Assembly: GCF_000715075.1 (NCBI RefSeq)
Contig: NC_134103.1
Coordinates: forward strand, 52,010,730 to 52,074,729
DNA length: 64,000 nt
Direction of reading: 5' to 3'
From: Nicotiana tabacum
Taxonomy: Eukaryota; Streptophyta; Magnoliopsida; Solanales; Solanaceae
Shown: piece by piece, positions 34,501-47,423 of the stretch
How the letters are laid out: every line of letters starts with the position of its first letter
How positions within the stretch are numbered: the first letter of the stretch is position 1
Program-made: the position numbers and the translations under genes
The notes under the pieces: model-generated
What the model was told of the DNA's origin: nothing
The model's database searches: none
Seen by the model: only the letters and a program-made list of their open reading frames with translations

Positions 34501-36190
34501 TGTGACGACCCAAAATACACCTACATGTGATGGCACCTAACCCAACCCGGTAGGTAAACCAAAGAACAATTACACAATTCTAATGAAAATAATCAGTAAT
34601 CAATAAGTGAAATAACTTAATTTCTATACAATATCCCAAAGATTGGTAGTACAAGTCATGAGCCGCTAAGATTTGGATTTACTAAGTTAGTATGAAAATA
34701 AATACAACATATGTTTGAAATATACATAAACAAAGTACGATTCGAAAACTACCAAGGACAAGTGGTAGCTATATCCAGAAAGCAGGTACATCTTCAGTGC
34801 CTGCTCCCATCATCTATAATAACTCAGCTCCAAGATCTGTACGCAAGGTGTTGAAGTGTAGTATGAGTACAACCGACCCCATGTACTCAGCAAGTATCAT
34901 AACTAACCTTGGCGAGGTAATAATGGCAAAAATTATTAATGATACTCGCAAATAACCTGTTTAATTTCTAAATTTCACAAGTACACAATAATGGTGCCAT
35001 ATAATAATATAAACCCTCATCGATTCACAAAGAGATAATGTGCTAAGTCTTTAACCAGTTAATAATCTAGCATATAGAGAAAATATGCGTCTAATATCAC
35101 TAAATCATCAAACTTGCATATGGGGAGGATACGTGTAAAGTATCAAATATTCCTTGCATAGTTTTATATAGAGAAGATATGCGTGAAATAACAATTTATC
35201 GTTCAACAAGTGCATATAGAGAAGATATGCATGATTAAACAAGTCAAGTCACATATAGAGTTCAAGTAAGGTAGCATATAGAGAAGATATGCATATACAC
35301 TCCGGAACTAGCAAATCGAGAAGAGATACAGTAAAATCATATATACATCCAGGAATTTGAAAATAGAGAAGAGATGCAAAGTCCAATCAATGATCAACTT
35401 TAGAAAAATCCACATCAACCAGAAACCCGTCGGTTTCTCACAACATGCGTGTACATCATCAAGAGAGAAACATGAGAGGGTGACCCTAAAGGGATGGATC
35501 CTTATCCACACACTGCATGGACAACTTACGTGCTAACAATAACGACCGTACGGATAACTCAAGTGCCAATAATAATAACCACATGGACAACTCACATGCC
35601 AATAGTCACTTGGATCCACACGGACTACTCACGTGCTATCAGTCCAGTCCATATCACACAAAAAACATATATACAAGAATACATGTACATGAACACTGTA
35701 TAGAAAATTACATTCTCATGGACTGATATAAGTGACATGCTTAGGTGTATGCCTGTGTGAAATGTACTACCATAGCTCAAATTAGGAAATTTCAGCACAA
35801 AAATAGCAGTTATCATGTTCAATAAGGGGATTAAACTATATGCAACCTCTAACATGATCCAATTAGTTCAAAAGGGGGTACAAACATAAGAAACATATTG
35901 CATGAAGCTTAGCAATCAATTCAAGGCATATCATACCATAAGCACTACCCTGAGCATGAATAATATCCCGGTACACGCACATGGCTCAACCCCTCACATG
36001 TGCGCTACCCATATCACGTAGCTATCACTATAACTCAGACAAATAGTGCCTCAACTAAGTTTAGATAATATACTTACCTCAAACAAGTCAAATCAATACA
36101 CTAAAGATGTCATCCCGTGTGAATCGACCTCCGAATGGCCCGAATCTAGCCAAAGACAACTCAATAAAATCAAATAATGCCATAGAAATC
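34501..36190 (-). repeat. LTR fragment F, minus strand
   Basis: It begins TGTGACGACCCAAAATACAC, the reverse of an LTR end ...GGGTCGTCACA. It carries the splice-donor-like GAGGTAAGTATATT on the minus strand near 36079 and a fourfold 33 bp array (35515-35647). The other LTR end is missing, so it is a truncated solo LTR or the remnant of an element; no primer site or internal DNA is attached. No gene is supported in the short frames at 35308-35855. Confidence 0.65.
35515..35647 (-). repeat. 33-37 bp tandem repeat in fragment F
   Basis: Four imperfect units of the form ACATGGACAACTCACRTGCC followed by AATAATAACC-like sequence. It resembles the arrays in D and G in unit length and position but not in sequence. 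Confidence 0.7.
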
Positions 36191-36278
36191 ATATGGCAGC
36201 CCTGAGAGATTGGGCATATATGAATGTTGGATGCACCTGCAGAGTCACAGATGCGGTGGATGTGCCGCAGATGCAAAG
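36191..36278 (+). repeat. LTR fragment H, second piece
   Basis: Plus-strand sequence with CACAGATGCGGTGGATG and GCCGCAGATGCAAAG. It continues after element G at 46166 with CGAAGGCTGGCAGCA and GTGTCACAGATGCGACC, the same vocabulary. This supports insertion of G into one sequence. Confidence 0.55.
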
Positions 36279-38363
36279 TGCAACGACCCGACTAGTCGTT
36301 TGAGCATTGGCATTTCCATTCGATGTTTTGAGGTCTTGAGTATCTTCATATGATGTATTATGGCCGGCGTGTATGGTAGGTTTTGATGTTCAAGAGGTTT
36401 GGGGTTGATTTGGAAAAGAATATTTTATGTTTTGGAGGCTTAAAGTTGAAGAGTTGACCATGGTTTGAATTTTGTATAAACGGTCTCGAAATCACATTTT
36501 GATGGTTTTAATACCTTTGTATGCTGATTTTGGACTTAGGCGTATGTCCGGATTCATAATTGGATGTTTTTAGAAGGTTTAGGCTTTATTTGGCAAAAGT
36601 TGGAAATTTGAAAGTTTGAAAAGTTCATAGGTTTGACTGAAAGTGGACTTCTATGTTATTGAGTTCTGATTGTTGTTTCGAGAGTTGTAATAGGTTCGAT
36701 ATCTCATTTGGAACTTGTGTGCAAAATTTGGGGTCATTTCGAGTTGTTTAGACGCGTTCGACATAAGTTTGGAATTTGGAAATTTGAAATAGTCCATTAA
36801 GCTTGAAGTAAGGTGTGATTCGTGGTTTTGATGTTATTTTGTGTGATTTGAGGCCTTGAGTAGGTCCCTATTATGTTTTGGGACTTGTTGGTATGTTCAG
36901 ACGGGGTCCTGAGGGTCTCGAGTGAGTTTCGAGGTGGTTTTAGATCATTTTGTACCACTTTGAGATAGCTGATGTTCTGGTGTTCCATTGTTCTTCGTGT
37001 TCGTGATCAATATGTCACGTTCGCGTAGAAGGTTTTGGGTGCCGGGTGTTTTTCATCGCATTTGCAATGAAGATGTCATGTTCATGTAGCTTTGTTGGTC
37101 AGGCGGGGTTTTTGGCCTTCGCGATCGCGTGGACGTCGCCGTATCGATAAAGGCCTGATCAACGTGGATCTAAATGTTTATGAGGGTGGCGTCGTGTTCA
37201 CGATGTGTAGTTGTGCTGGAGGTAGATTTCATTTTGCGATCGCAAAGGTATTACCGTGATCACGTATGGTACCGCTGGGCAGTGCATATAACTTGTCATT
37301 TTCGGACTTTGAGCTCATTTAAACATATTTTTAGATTGGGAGCTCGGATTGAGGCAATTGTTGAGGTAATTTTAACCACTTAGATTGGGTTAATGTTCTT
37401 TATTCGTATTTGATTATTTTTCATGATTCCATCCTTACTTTGGCATTGATTAATGAATCTAGAAGAGAAATTGAGGGTTTTTTGGCAAAATATTTCTAAA
37501 GTGAATTATTGAGATTTGAACATCGATTTAGAGTCGGATTTGGGTGAAACTTGTATGGTTGGACTCGTACTCAAATGGATGTTGGATTTGCGAGTTTTGT
37601 CATGTTTCGAGGTGCGGGCGGGGTTGACTTTGAGTATTTGATTAAAGATTCAACCTTTATCGTTTGGGTTTGATTCCTATGGCATTGACGTTATTGAATT
37701 GTTTTTGGCTAGATTCGAGCCGTTCAAAGGTCGATTCGCGAGGGAAGGCATTCGTAGAGTATTGATTTAGCTTGTTTGATGTAAGTATCTTGCCTAGCTT
37801 TGGTTGTGGGAATTTTTCCTACTAATTGATACTGTTTGCTACATGTAGGGGTGATTTATATATGAGGTGACAAGCGTATATACATGTGTCATGGGTATTC
37901 ATGCTCGGGTAGATTCTAGTTTACTATATGCCTTGTTTGGTTGTATGTCCTACTTGATTCTATGTATTATTCAATTGATCGACTACGTGAGAACAATAAA
38001 CCAAGCTAGAGGAATGATGAGGCTATTGGTACCTTATGTTGAACATGATGAGCAAATCTTGAAATTCATGCTAAGCTTGCCTCGGAGGTAGATACACGTA
38101 GGTTATGGGCACCTATTGGTACTTATTCTTGTGTTATGACTTGATTGGGATGTGTTCACACAGTGACACATATGATCCTTTGTATGACTACTTGAACTTG
38201 GTTGCTATATCTGATTTTGCTGAAGTCATGTTCTATATGTTGAATCCTAATAGTACTTGTTGATTATGTACTTGTGCACTTTATTGATGAGTTATGAGGG
38301 TATGCTTCTTGATGATGAATTGTTATTTGTTATTGTAGTGTTTGTGTCACATATGGACATGTA

Positions 38364-38797
38364 GGGCGGAGGGATACGGGTAGCTATTATGATTTATCAG
38401 GGTGGAGCGATACAAGTAGCTATTGCGATTTTGTCAGGGCGGAAGGATACGGGTGGATATTGTGATTTGTGAAGGTGAAGCGATACAGGTTGCTATTGTG
38501 ATTTTGTCATAGTGGAGTGACATAGTGGTTATTGTGATTTTGTCAGGATAGAGCTATACGAGTGACTATTGTGATTTGTCAAGGCGGAGCAATACGGGTG
38601 GCTATTGTGATTTTTCATGGCGGAGACACGGGTGTCTATTATGATTTGTTAGGGCAGAGCGATACGTGTGGCTATTGTGATTTTGTCGGGGCAGAGTGAT
38701 AAAACTAGTTATTGTAATTTTGTCAGGGCAGAGCGACACGAGTGGCTATTGTGATTTGTCAGGGCGGAGTGATATGGGTGACTATTGTTATTTTTGT
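38364..38797 (+). repeat. Twelve-unit 36-37 bp tandem repeat in the 5' LTR of G
   Basis: The consensus unit begins GGGCGGAGCGATACGGGTGG and ends CTATTGTGATTTTGTCA. I count twelve imperfect units, against six in the 3' LTR (45070-45293). Confidence 0.9.
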
Positions 38798-38851
38798 GTG
38801 GGAACAAGGTGCTATTTGTTTGTGTTTCTATTTGATGACTTGTTGTCTAAA

Positions 38852-39780
38852 CTAGGCATGGACATCATCATACCGATTCGCAAGACATTACTAGACACTT
38901 GCTCATGACTCATAGAACCTATGAACCTAGAGTGCTGATACCAACTTGTCACGACCCAAAATCCCACTAATGTTGTCATGGCCCCTAACCCAACTCGTTA
39001 GGTAAGCCAGACTGTATAAGTTACTACTATAATGACAAATCATCAATATTATAAATGAGAATGCAAAAGAATTTAATACAACTACCCCAAGGACTGGTAG
39101 TATAAGTCATGAGACACTATGATTTAGATTTACAAAGCTAGTGAAAGAATAAATACAACATATGTTTGAAAATTACATAAACAGAAATGAAATCCTAAGC
39201 TACCATGAACAAAAAGGTAGCATGAATCCAACAAACGGGTACGCCTCAAATGTAAAGCACCATCACAGCTACCCAGCTCCAGAATCTGCACGCAAGCTGC
39301 AGAAGTGTAGTATGAGTTAAACCGACCTCATATACTCAATAAGTATCTTGACTAACCTTAGAGAAGTACTGACGAGGTTTTTAAGTCAAAAGATACTCAC
39401 TTTGCAGAACCTGTACAGCTCAATAACATGTATAACAGAGAGAAAATATTTTAGGTACACAGTCACGAAATAAAGAGTATCAATAGTAAAGGTGCGCAAC
39501 ATGATCTGATTCTGTACAATTTACCAAATAACATATTCCAGAGAATCTTTCTAGAATAAAATGTACCAATGCATGATGACAACTTTCTTTTTACATCAAT
39601 CTGTTATGCTGCCAACAATTCAATAAAACATGAGATGTCAACTCAACTCAAGTAACCCCATCCTGACAACTAGATTGTCAAATAACCATAGAGGCATAGA
39701 TTAGCATATTAGGTACAACGAAACACATGTAAAATGCACGGCAACTCATAAAGAGTTCACTTCAGAGGATACATGACATC
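38852..39780 (-). other. Inverted segment across the LTR/primer-site junction of G
   Basis: On the minus strand this reads LTR end ...GGGTCGTGACA (38947), primer site TGGTATCAGC (38934-38943), then leader GAACCTATGAGTC-type sequence to 38852. Its LTR part is the reverse of 45345-46165. On either side the sequence is in plus orientation, so about 930 bp have been flipped in place. Confidence 0.85.
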
Positions 39781-42700
39781 TAGGAAACATCCCTTCGTCC
39801 TTTCTGTATTGTGCGACCTTGTTTCAGCTTGAAGCCTGTATCTTTGATTTCTTCCTATTCACTCGTATGTGATGTTGCGCACTCGATATCAGTTATGTAG
39901 AGTTGACTTGTGATGCTGTAGATGGGATATGAGAGGATATGGATGCTTGATCATCATCTCAATATGGTGTCAAGGCGTAGAAGTGGATGTGTTGGTAGAT
40001 CTTTCAGTTGTTCATTTGTGGGACGAAGCAGATTCATGTATCTTGTTGACGAGTGTAGACTTAGAAGGATTAATTGGTTTCCTAGTTGTTGTGACAGTGG
40101 TAGGGTCATGGGAAGATGTGGATTCAAGGCCAGCAGGTAGGTTATCTCATGCGAGAAGATTTGAGGTTGCGTGATTCGTATGAGGCTTCTATTCAGCAGA
40201 ATGCATATACTACCATTTTAGAGGGCTTGAGGAAATTTGTACGACTGTCATAAGGACGAGTATCCACTTGATAGAGTCCTTTGAGTGTTTTATGACTAGA
40301 GTCAAATGAGTTTATGAAGTATTCATCTAATTAATAGTACGAGACCAGTGGAAAGGGTACTGTGGGTTATTGATGATGTTTTCTATGGCTTCGACCCAAG
40401 TAAGAGAGTCTACTATCGACGATCGGATTACATGGTCATGCATAGTATTAGTTCTTGGACTAGGATGTGCTTGTGGATTGGCTATAATTTGAGAAAAATT
40501 TCATCGAGGATGATTTCGAGCAAGGGATTGGTTGGATGTATGATGTACTACACCTTATGGGTATATAGGGGTTTGGTATGATTCGGGTTTAATACTCATT
40601 GTGGATATAGTAAAGGAATCGCTTGGTTGCTTCTTTTGGATATTCATGTGTTGGTGGAGCGCAGGTTGTTCGGTGAGTATTGGCTGCACGTTGGGATTGG
40701 AGCAAGGTGAATGACTTTCGAGAAGGTTTTGACGGGCTCAGGACTCATATGTGGTATTTAAGGATTTTTGGATTTTGTGTATGGATAGGACTCTGGGCTT
40801 ACATTGGATAGTGCCAAGACTTACGGTATTTCTATATCATTATCAATTCTACATTGCGATATTAGGAAGATGAAAGGAATAGCTTCGGATTCATCAAAAG
40901 GTTGTTCAGTGCATGTATTTTCATGTTGAGGTACTCTTGCTTGTAGCAGTCTACGTGACTTGGTTGATTTAGAGGGATTTAGTTATAATGATTTGATTAT
41001 TGGGAAAATGGGTTCTGAAGGGTTTGCAATGGTTTGGTCTCGACTTGTGGGTGGTGTGCTCTACAAGCATGGGGAGTCCGTGACATATTGTGATTTTGTT
41101 CAACGGGATTTGAGTTAGTGGAAGTTTTTTGGTTGATGGGATGTCTATCCTACTTGTGATTCAGAGTTCAAAATGGGATCTTTGTGTTTTCATGATAGCA
41201 TGATAGAAGTGGTGCACCGTGTGGGATTGAGACTTCATGGGAAAGTTTGCGCTTCGGTTTTGAAAGGAAGTTCATGAGTTCTAGACGACATGAGAGATTT
41301 CAGATGTTTAGAGGATGTTAGTACTACCTTGTCTCGCTTGAGGGGTGTTCGTGTTAGGAGATGTATTGTGTTTTGACATGCAGATGCTTGACTAGTATCA
41401 TGGTAATTGCCTGATTGTAGGCTATTGAGGTTCAAGTTTCTCTACGTGGTGCTGAAGATTTATGTGAGTATTTTCTGTGAGATGATTGTGTATGAGTGAT
41501 GTGTTAGTCATTTGAGTGGCGGAGTTATGATCAGATATGGAGATTTCGGTATTCTTAAGGTTTAGAGATTGGATGTTCTCAGAGGTAGACTATTCATTAG
41601 TTGTGGACTATGAAGATATGTTCAGAGTTAGATAGCTGAAGGTGTGTGTTATTGATATGTTACTATGGACTTTTTAAAGGTTATTTACCTTTTTTGAGAT
41701 GATCCGAATCGGGTTGGGGGCTATTTGTAGGCCTAATGAGAATGTGTATTCTACATTGGATCAGGCTTTCTTACTCTTGCGCAACATTTACTGTAGGTAT
41801 GTCATCAGGCGGTATAAATGTTATTCGTGCCCTGCTTTGTTTCATATGTTGAGCTCTTATGCTACGACGAGTTGTATACTGCTTTGCTATTCACACATAT
41901 GATGTGGTTCTGTTCAGTCCTGTGGCGAGATTTGGAGCGAGAAGGCTCTTGGGATATTAAGTTGCTTATTTCACCTTAGTCATGCTTGTCCTATCGGTGG
42001 TATATGGTTCTATCCATTTCTCTATGGTTATGGTCATGCATTTCGCGCGTTTGCTATTGATTCATGTGGTTGTTGACTGTGAGCATTATGGCTCGATGGG
42101 TATTCCATGTGGATCGGTATGTTTGGATCTGGTCACGCACTGCAACAGAGTTATGCTGGGATATGATCTTTGTGCTTGCTTTGTGTGCTTTGCTTCTCCC
42201 TTGTGAGATGGGTTCACAATGTTGTGCTTTTTGGTGGTATTTGTTGGACTTGTTGGGTGGTTCTCTTATTTGTCTCTACTTCTATCTCTGGTTAAATTCG
42301 AGTTGTTGCTTGTTGGGTGCACGAATTGTATCGTATGTGACTAGGTGCCATTGGGTGTTGCTTACTAGTCGAATAGCTTGTACTAGGTGAAATGAGATCA
42401 TTGGACCTGGAATTAGTGCATTTGGGCTAGGATAAGGTATGTTTGATTAGGAATGTCGTTAATCAACTTAGAGTTTGGCAATGGTTCTTGTCGGGTGAGA
42501 TAACTCCATGACTTGTTTATTGGGTAAGTAGTTATGAGTTTCTACATGTTTCTTGCATCATTGGCAGTGTTCTGAAGGTTTGGAACAAGGTTTTATTTGA
42601 TATGAGCTTTGTTACCAGTATTAGGTTTAGTAATGAGCATCTATTATGGTCAGATATATTGCTATGAGTACATGGGCTATGTGGTACATCCTTTGATTTG

Positions 42701-42990
42701 ATGTTGGTAGTGTATTGCCGACTTGATCCACCTTGTTGAGATTGTTACAATGTATATATACAAGGACCGAATCTTATAAGTCACTCCAGATGTTGGAGCT
42801 TGGATTCTAAGGTTTATGGATTAAGGTTAAATAAAAGATCCTTAGTTAGGTTGTACTGACGGGCCTATATGGATTGATATAACATGGGATCACCCGTGGG
42901 TATGTGTCTGGTGAGTTTATATAGTAATTTGATGGCTTAGGAATGACTCCTGGTACGTTAAAAAACGAACGTATGTTTAAGTGGGGAAAA
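39781..42990 (+). other. Internal region of element G, no gene seen; polypurine tract at the end
   Basis: 3.2 kb without gag, protease, RT or integrase motifs. Open frames (39922-40140, 40348-40581, 41982-42206, 42064-42390) are short, Cys/Trp-rich by chance reading of GT-rich DNA, and show no domain. The end GTTTAAGTGGGGAAAA (polypurine tract 42981-42990) abuts the 3' LTR. Confidence 0.75.
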
Positions 42991-45900
42991 TGTAACATCC
43001 CGACCGGTCATTTTGAGCATTGGCATTTCAGTTTGGTGGTTTGAGGCCTTGAGTAGATTCATATGATGTATTATGACTTGCGTGTATGGTTGGTTTCGAT
43101 GTTCGGGGTTGATTTGGAAGAGAAATTTTCATTTTTAGGATGCTTAAAGTTGAAAAGTTAACCAAGGTTTTACTTTTGTGTAAACGGTCTCGAATTTGCA
43201 TTTTGATAGTTCCAATAGGTTCGTATGGCGATTCTGGACTTAGGCGTATATCTTAATTTGTAATTGAATGTTTCTAGAAGGTTTTGGCTCTATTTGGCAA
43301 AAGTTGGAAATTTAAAGGTTTAAAAAGTTCATAGGTTTGACTGAGAGTTGACTTCAGTGTTATCGGGATCAGATTGTTGCTCCGAGAGTTGGAATAACTT
43401 CGTTATATCATTTGGAACTTGAGTGCAAAATTTAGGGTCATTCCGAGTTGTTTAAACACGTTCCACGTAAGTTTGGAATTTGGAAATTAGAAATAGTTCA
43501 TTAAGCTTGAATTAAGGTATGATTCATGGTTTTGATGTTATTTTATGTTATTTGAGACCTCGAGTAGGTCCGTGTTATATTTTGGGACTTGTTGGTATGT
43601 TCGGATGGGGTCCCGAGGGGCTTGGGCGAGTTTCACAGTGGTTTTAGATCATTTTGAACCACTTTGAGATGGTTGATGTTCTGGTGTTCTGTTGTTCTTC
43701 GTGTTTGCAATCAGTATGTCGCGTTCGCATAGAAGGTTTTGGGTCACTGGTGTTTGTTCATCGTGTTTGCGATGAAGAGGTCGCCTTCGCAAAGCTTTGT
43801 TAGTCAGGCGGGGGTTTTGGCCATCGCGTTCGCGTGGAAATCGCCGCGTCCGCAAAGGCATGGTTAGCATGGATTTACGCGTTAGCGAGGGGGACGTCGC
43901 GTTCGATATGTAGTTGGGCTGGAGGAAGATTTCACTTCGTGATTGTGAAGGTATTAGCGCAATCGCGTAGGGTGCCGCAGGGCAATGCATATAAGTTGTC
44001 ATTGCGAACTTTGATCTCATTTATTATATTTTGAGACTGGGAGCTCGGATTGAGGCAATTTTCACCACTTGGATTGGGGTAAGTGTTCTTCACTCAGATT
44101 AGATTAGTTTTCATGATTCCATCCTTGATTTTGGCATTTGATTGATGAATCTAAAAAAGAAATTGAGGGTTTTCGGTAAAACTTTTCTAAAGTGAATAAT
44201 TGAGATTTGAACATCGATTCGAAGTCGGATTTGGGTGAAACTTGCATGGTTGGACTCGTATTCGAATGGGTTATCAGAATTTGTAAGTTTTGTCGGGTTT
44301 CGAGCTACAAGCCCAGGTTGACATTTTGGTGAACTTTGAGTATTTGGTTAAAGATTCGACCATTATCGTTTGGGTTTGATTCCTATGGCATTAAGTGATG
44401 TTATTGAGTTGTTTTGGCTAGATTCGAGCCGTTCGGAGGTCGATTCGCATGGGAAGGCATTCTTAGAGTATTGATTTCTGCTTGTTTGAGGCAAGTGTCT
44501 TGCTTAGCTTTAGTTGAGGGAATTTTTCTAACTAATTGATATTGTTTTCTACATGTAGGGTGATGTATATATGAGGTAACGAGCGTATACATGTTCCATG
44601 GGTATTCATGCTCGGGTAGATTCTAGCTTTCTCTATGCCTTATTTTGATGTCTGTCCTACTTGATTCTATGCATTGTTTAATTAATTGACTATGTGAGTA
44701 CAATAAACCATGCTAGAGGAATGTTGAGGCTATTGGTACCTTATGTTAAATTGATGAGAAAATCTTGAGATTTATACTAAGCTTACCCCAGAGGTAGATA
44801 CACGTAGATTATGGGCACACATTAGTTCTTGTTTTTGTATTATGCCTTGATTGGGACATGTGCACTCTTGACACATATGTGATCCTTTGTAAGACTACTT
44901 GAACTTGGTTTCTATATCTGATTTTGCTTTAGTCATGATCTATATGTTGAATCACAACCATACTTGTTGATTATGTCTTTGTACACTTTATTCATGAGTT
45001 ATGAGGGTATGCTTGTTGATGATGATTTGTTATATTTTTTTTTGTGATTGTGGTACATGTGTACATGTTGGGCGGAGAGATACAAGTGGCTATTGTAATT
45101 TCTCAGGGCGGAGCGATACATGTGGCTATTGTGATTTTGTTAGGGCAGAGCGATACAAGTGGCTATTGTGATTTTGTCAGGGCGAAGCGATATGGGTGGC
45201 TATTGTGATTTGTCAGGGCGGAGCGATACTGTTAGATATTGTGATTTCTCAGGTCGGAGTGATACAAGTGGCTATTGTAATTTTTGTGTGGGCATGAGGT
45301 GCCATATGTTTGTTCTTCTATTTGATGACTTGTTGTCTAAAGTGGGTGTTGCCTTGATTTCTGCAAGTGGATTCTTTATGAGTTGTCGTGCATTTTATAT
45401 GTGTTTCGCTTTTAATCTATGCCTCTATGGTTATTTTGACAATTTGGTTGCCAAGATGGAGTTGCTTGAATTGAATGACATCTCATGTTTTGTTCAGTTG
45501 TTGGTAGCATAACTTATCGATGTAAAGAGAAAGTTGTCATCATGTGTTGATACATTTGATTCTTGAAATATTCTGTTGAATGTGTTATTTGGTAATTGAT
45601 ACGGAATCGGATCATGTTGGTTACCTTAACTTTTGATACTCTTTATGTCGCAACTTTCTACCTAAAATATTTTCTCTGTGTTATACGTTCTGCACAGGTT
45701 ATGCAAAGTGAGTATCTTTTGACTTAAAAACCACATCGTTATTACTCTGAGGTTATTCACGATACTTATTGAGTATATGGGGTCGATTGTACACATATTA
45801 CACTTCTGCACCTTACAAGTAGATCTTGGAACTGAGTAGCTGTGAAAATGGAGCTTTGCATTGGAGGCGTACACGTTTGTTGGATTCATACTAGCTTTTT

Positions 45901-46165
45901 GTTCATGGTAGCTTAGGATTTCAGTTTTGTTTATGTAATTTTCAAATATATGTTGTATTTATTCTTTTCACCAGCTTTGTACATCTAAATCATAGTGGCT
46001 CATGACTTGTACTACCAGTCCTTGGGATAGTTATATTAAATTCTTTTGCAGTCTTATTTATAATATTAATGATATCTCATTGTAGTAGTAACTTATACAG
46101 TTTGGCTTACCTAGCGGGTTGGGTTAGGTGCCATCACGACATTGGCGGGATTTTGGGTCGTGACA
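42991..46165 (+). repeat. 3' LTR of element G, intact
   Basis: It starts TGTAACATCCCGACCGGTC and ends GGGTCGTGACA, 3175 bp. It contains the palindromic tract (43700-43990; GCGTTCGCGTGG), GGGAGCTCGGATTGAGGC at 44039, a GAGGCAAGTGTCTTGC site at 44488 and the six-unit tandem array. The minus-strand frame at 43649-44020 is a by-product of the palindromic tract. Confidence 0.9.
45070..45293 (+). repeat. Six-unit 36-37 bp tandem repeat in the 3' LTR of G
   Basis: Six units of the same consensus as at 38364-38797, ending in GTGTGGGCATGAGG. Half the copy number of the 5' LTR array. Confidence 0.9.
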
Positions 46166-47423
46166 CGAAGGCTGGCAGCATAAGCCTTGGACAGTAGAAG
46201 CGGTGTCACAGATGCGACCATTTGGTCCACAGATACGGAGTCATTGGCAGACCTTATAATTTCGAGGGTTAGCTCATTGTTTTTCACTATTATGAGTTTT
46301 GGAGCTCGGTAAGAGGCGATTTTGGAAGAGGGTTTTTACTATAATTTTGAGAGGTAAATATATTTTACCTCGATTTGATCATATATCTTGATTTCTCATG
46401 TATTTTTATACCTAAAGACATGGAATTTGAAAGTGAAATTTAGGATTTTCGTCTACAACTTAAGAGGATAAATATTGGGGATTTGAGGGATGATTTGGAC
46501 ATGGTTTTGGAATCTAATAACATATTTGGACTCGTAGGGGTTATGGGTAGTCGGGATCTACCCATTGACCCAGGTTGTGACCATGTGGGCTCGTGTTAAC
46601 TTTTGTTGACGTTTGGGGATTTGATTAAAGATTGAAGCTTTATTGTTTGGAGTTAATTTCGATAGTATTATTTGATATTATTGAGTTGTATTTGACTAGA
46701 TTCGAGGAATTTAGAGGTTGATTTGTAAGGAAAAGCTGTTTTGAAAGGTTGAAGTTGTTACTAGGTGGGGTAAGCCTCTTGTATCCTTCTGAGAGGGAAT
46801 TCTCTCCACAGGTGATTTTCATGGTATTTCCTACATAAATTAGGTGCTTCGTATATACGAGGTGACGGGCATATATGTGTGGTTAGCTTTTGACCATAGC
46901 CGGTTAGAGTTTGGCTTATATTATGTCTTGTTGAGACTTTCTGAAATTTTGTCCATATTTCATTGATTCTTGGACTATGTGATGAATCTTAATCATTTTT
47001 AGATACCATGCTAGAATTATGACTTGTTTAATTAAACATGATAGACTTCTTTCACCATGTTGGGCTTTCTACTTTAGCCATATTCATGCAATTGCTGTAC
47101 TTGACCTATGATTTAGTCATAATTGACTCTCTCGCATATTGGATATCATCATCGGACTTAGCAATGTTAGATGAACAAACTGAATTGTTTTGGGAAGTTG
47201 AATTACATGACTGGCTATAGCTATATTTTATCCATGTTGATACTCATATGCATTTCTATTATTATGTATGATTCATCTTTATTACATCGTCTCATATGCA
47301 TATACTTGAGTTGGGGAGTAGGATATTAAGGAAAGTTGAGGATTTGGAAAAAAGGACATTATGAACGGATATTGATTGTGGACTTCAGTATTACTAGTGG
47401 ATCGAGTTGCATGCCGCAACAAT
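46166..47423 (+). repeat. LTR fragment H, third piece
   Basis: Plus-strand LTR sequence: CACAGATGCGACC, GGAGCTCGGTAAGAGGCG (46302), a GGGGTAAGCCTCTTG donor-like site (46768), GAGGTGACGGGCATATATG and an LTR-end-proximal CGAGTTGCATGCCGCAAC. It is cut at 47423 by the truncated LTR of element E. The open frames at 47038-47220 and 47336-47524 show no protein features. Confidence 0.6.

Larger units (their letters stand above)
36279..39780 (+). repeat. 5' LTR of element G, with inverted 3' portion
   Basis: From 36279 to about 38851 it parallels the 3' LTR from 42991 to about 45345. The remaining LTR (38947-39780) is present but reversed, together with the primer site and about 90 bp of leader. It includes the GC/CG palindromic tract (36995-37265; GCGATCGCGTGG), GGGAGCTCGGATTGAGGC at 37339, the splice-donor-like GTAAGTATCTTGCC at 37781 and a twelve-unit tandem array. 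Confidence 0.85.
36279..46165 (+). mobile_element. Element G: large non-coding LTR retrotransposon with rearranged 5' LTR
   Basis: G has a 5' LTR (36279-39780, containing an inversion), 3.2 kb of internal DNA without recognisable genes, a purine tract and an intact 3' LTR (42991-46165, TGTAACATCCCG...GGGTCGTGACA). The flanks are CAAAG (36274-36278) and CGAAG (46166-46170), a five-base target duplication with one change. With long LTRs and no coding internal region it fits the LARD description, i.e. a non-autonomous element mobilised by proteins from relatives. Confidence 0.85.

Noticed and set aside
42064..42390. Cys/Trp-rich frame of 108 codons in the internal region of G, possible membrane protein
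   Set aside because: The composition follows from GT-rich DNA; there is no counterpart elsewhere in the window, no domain, and overlapping frames look alike.
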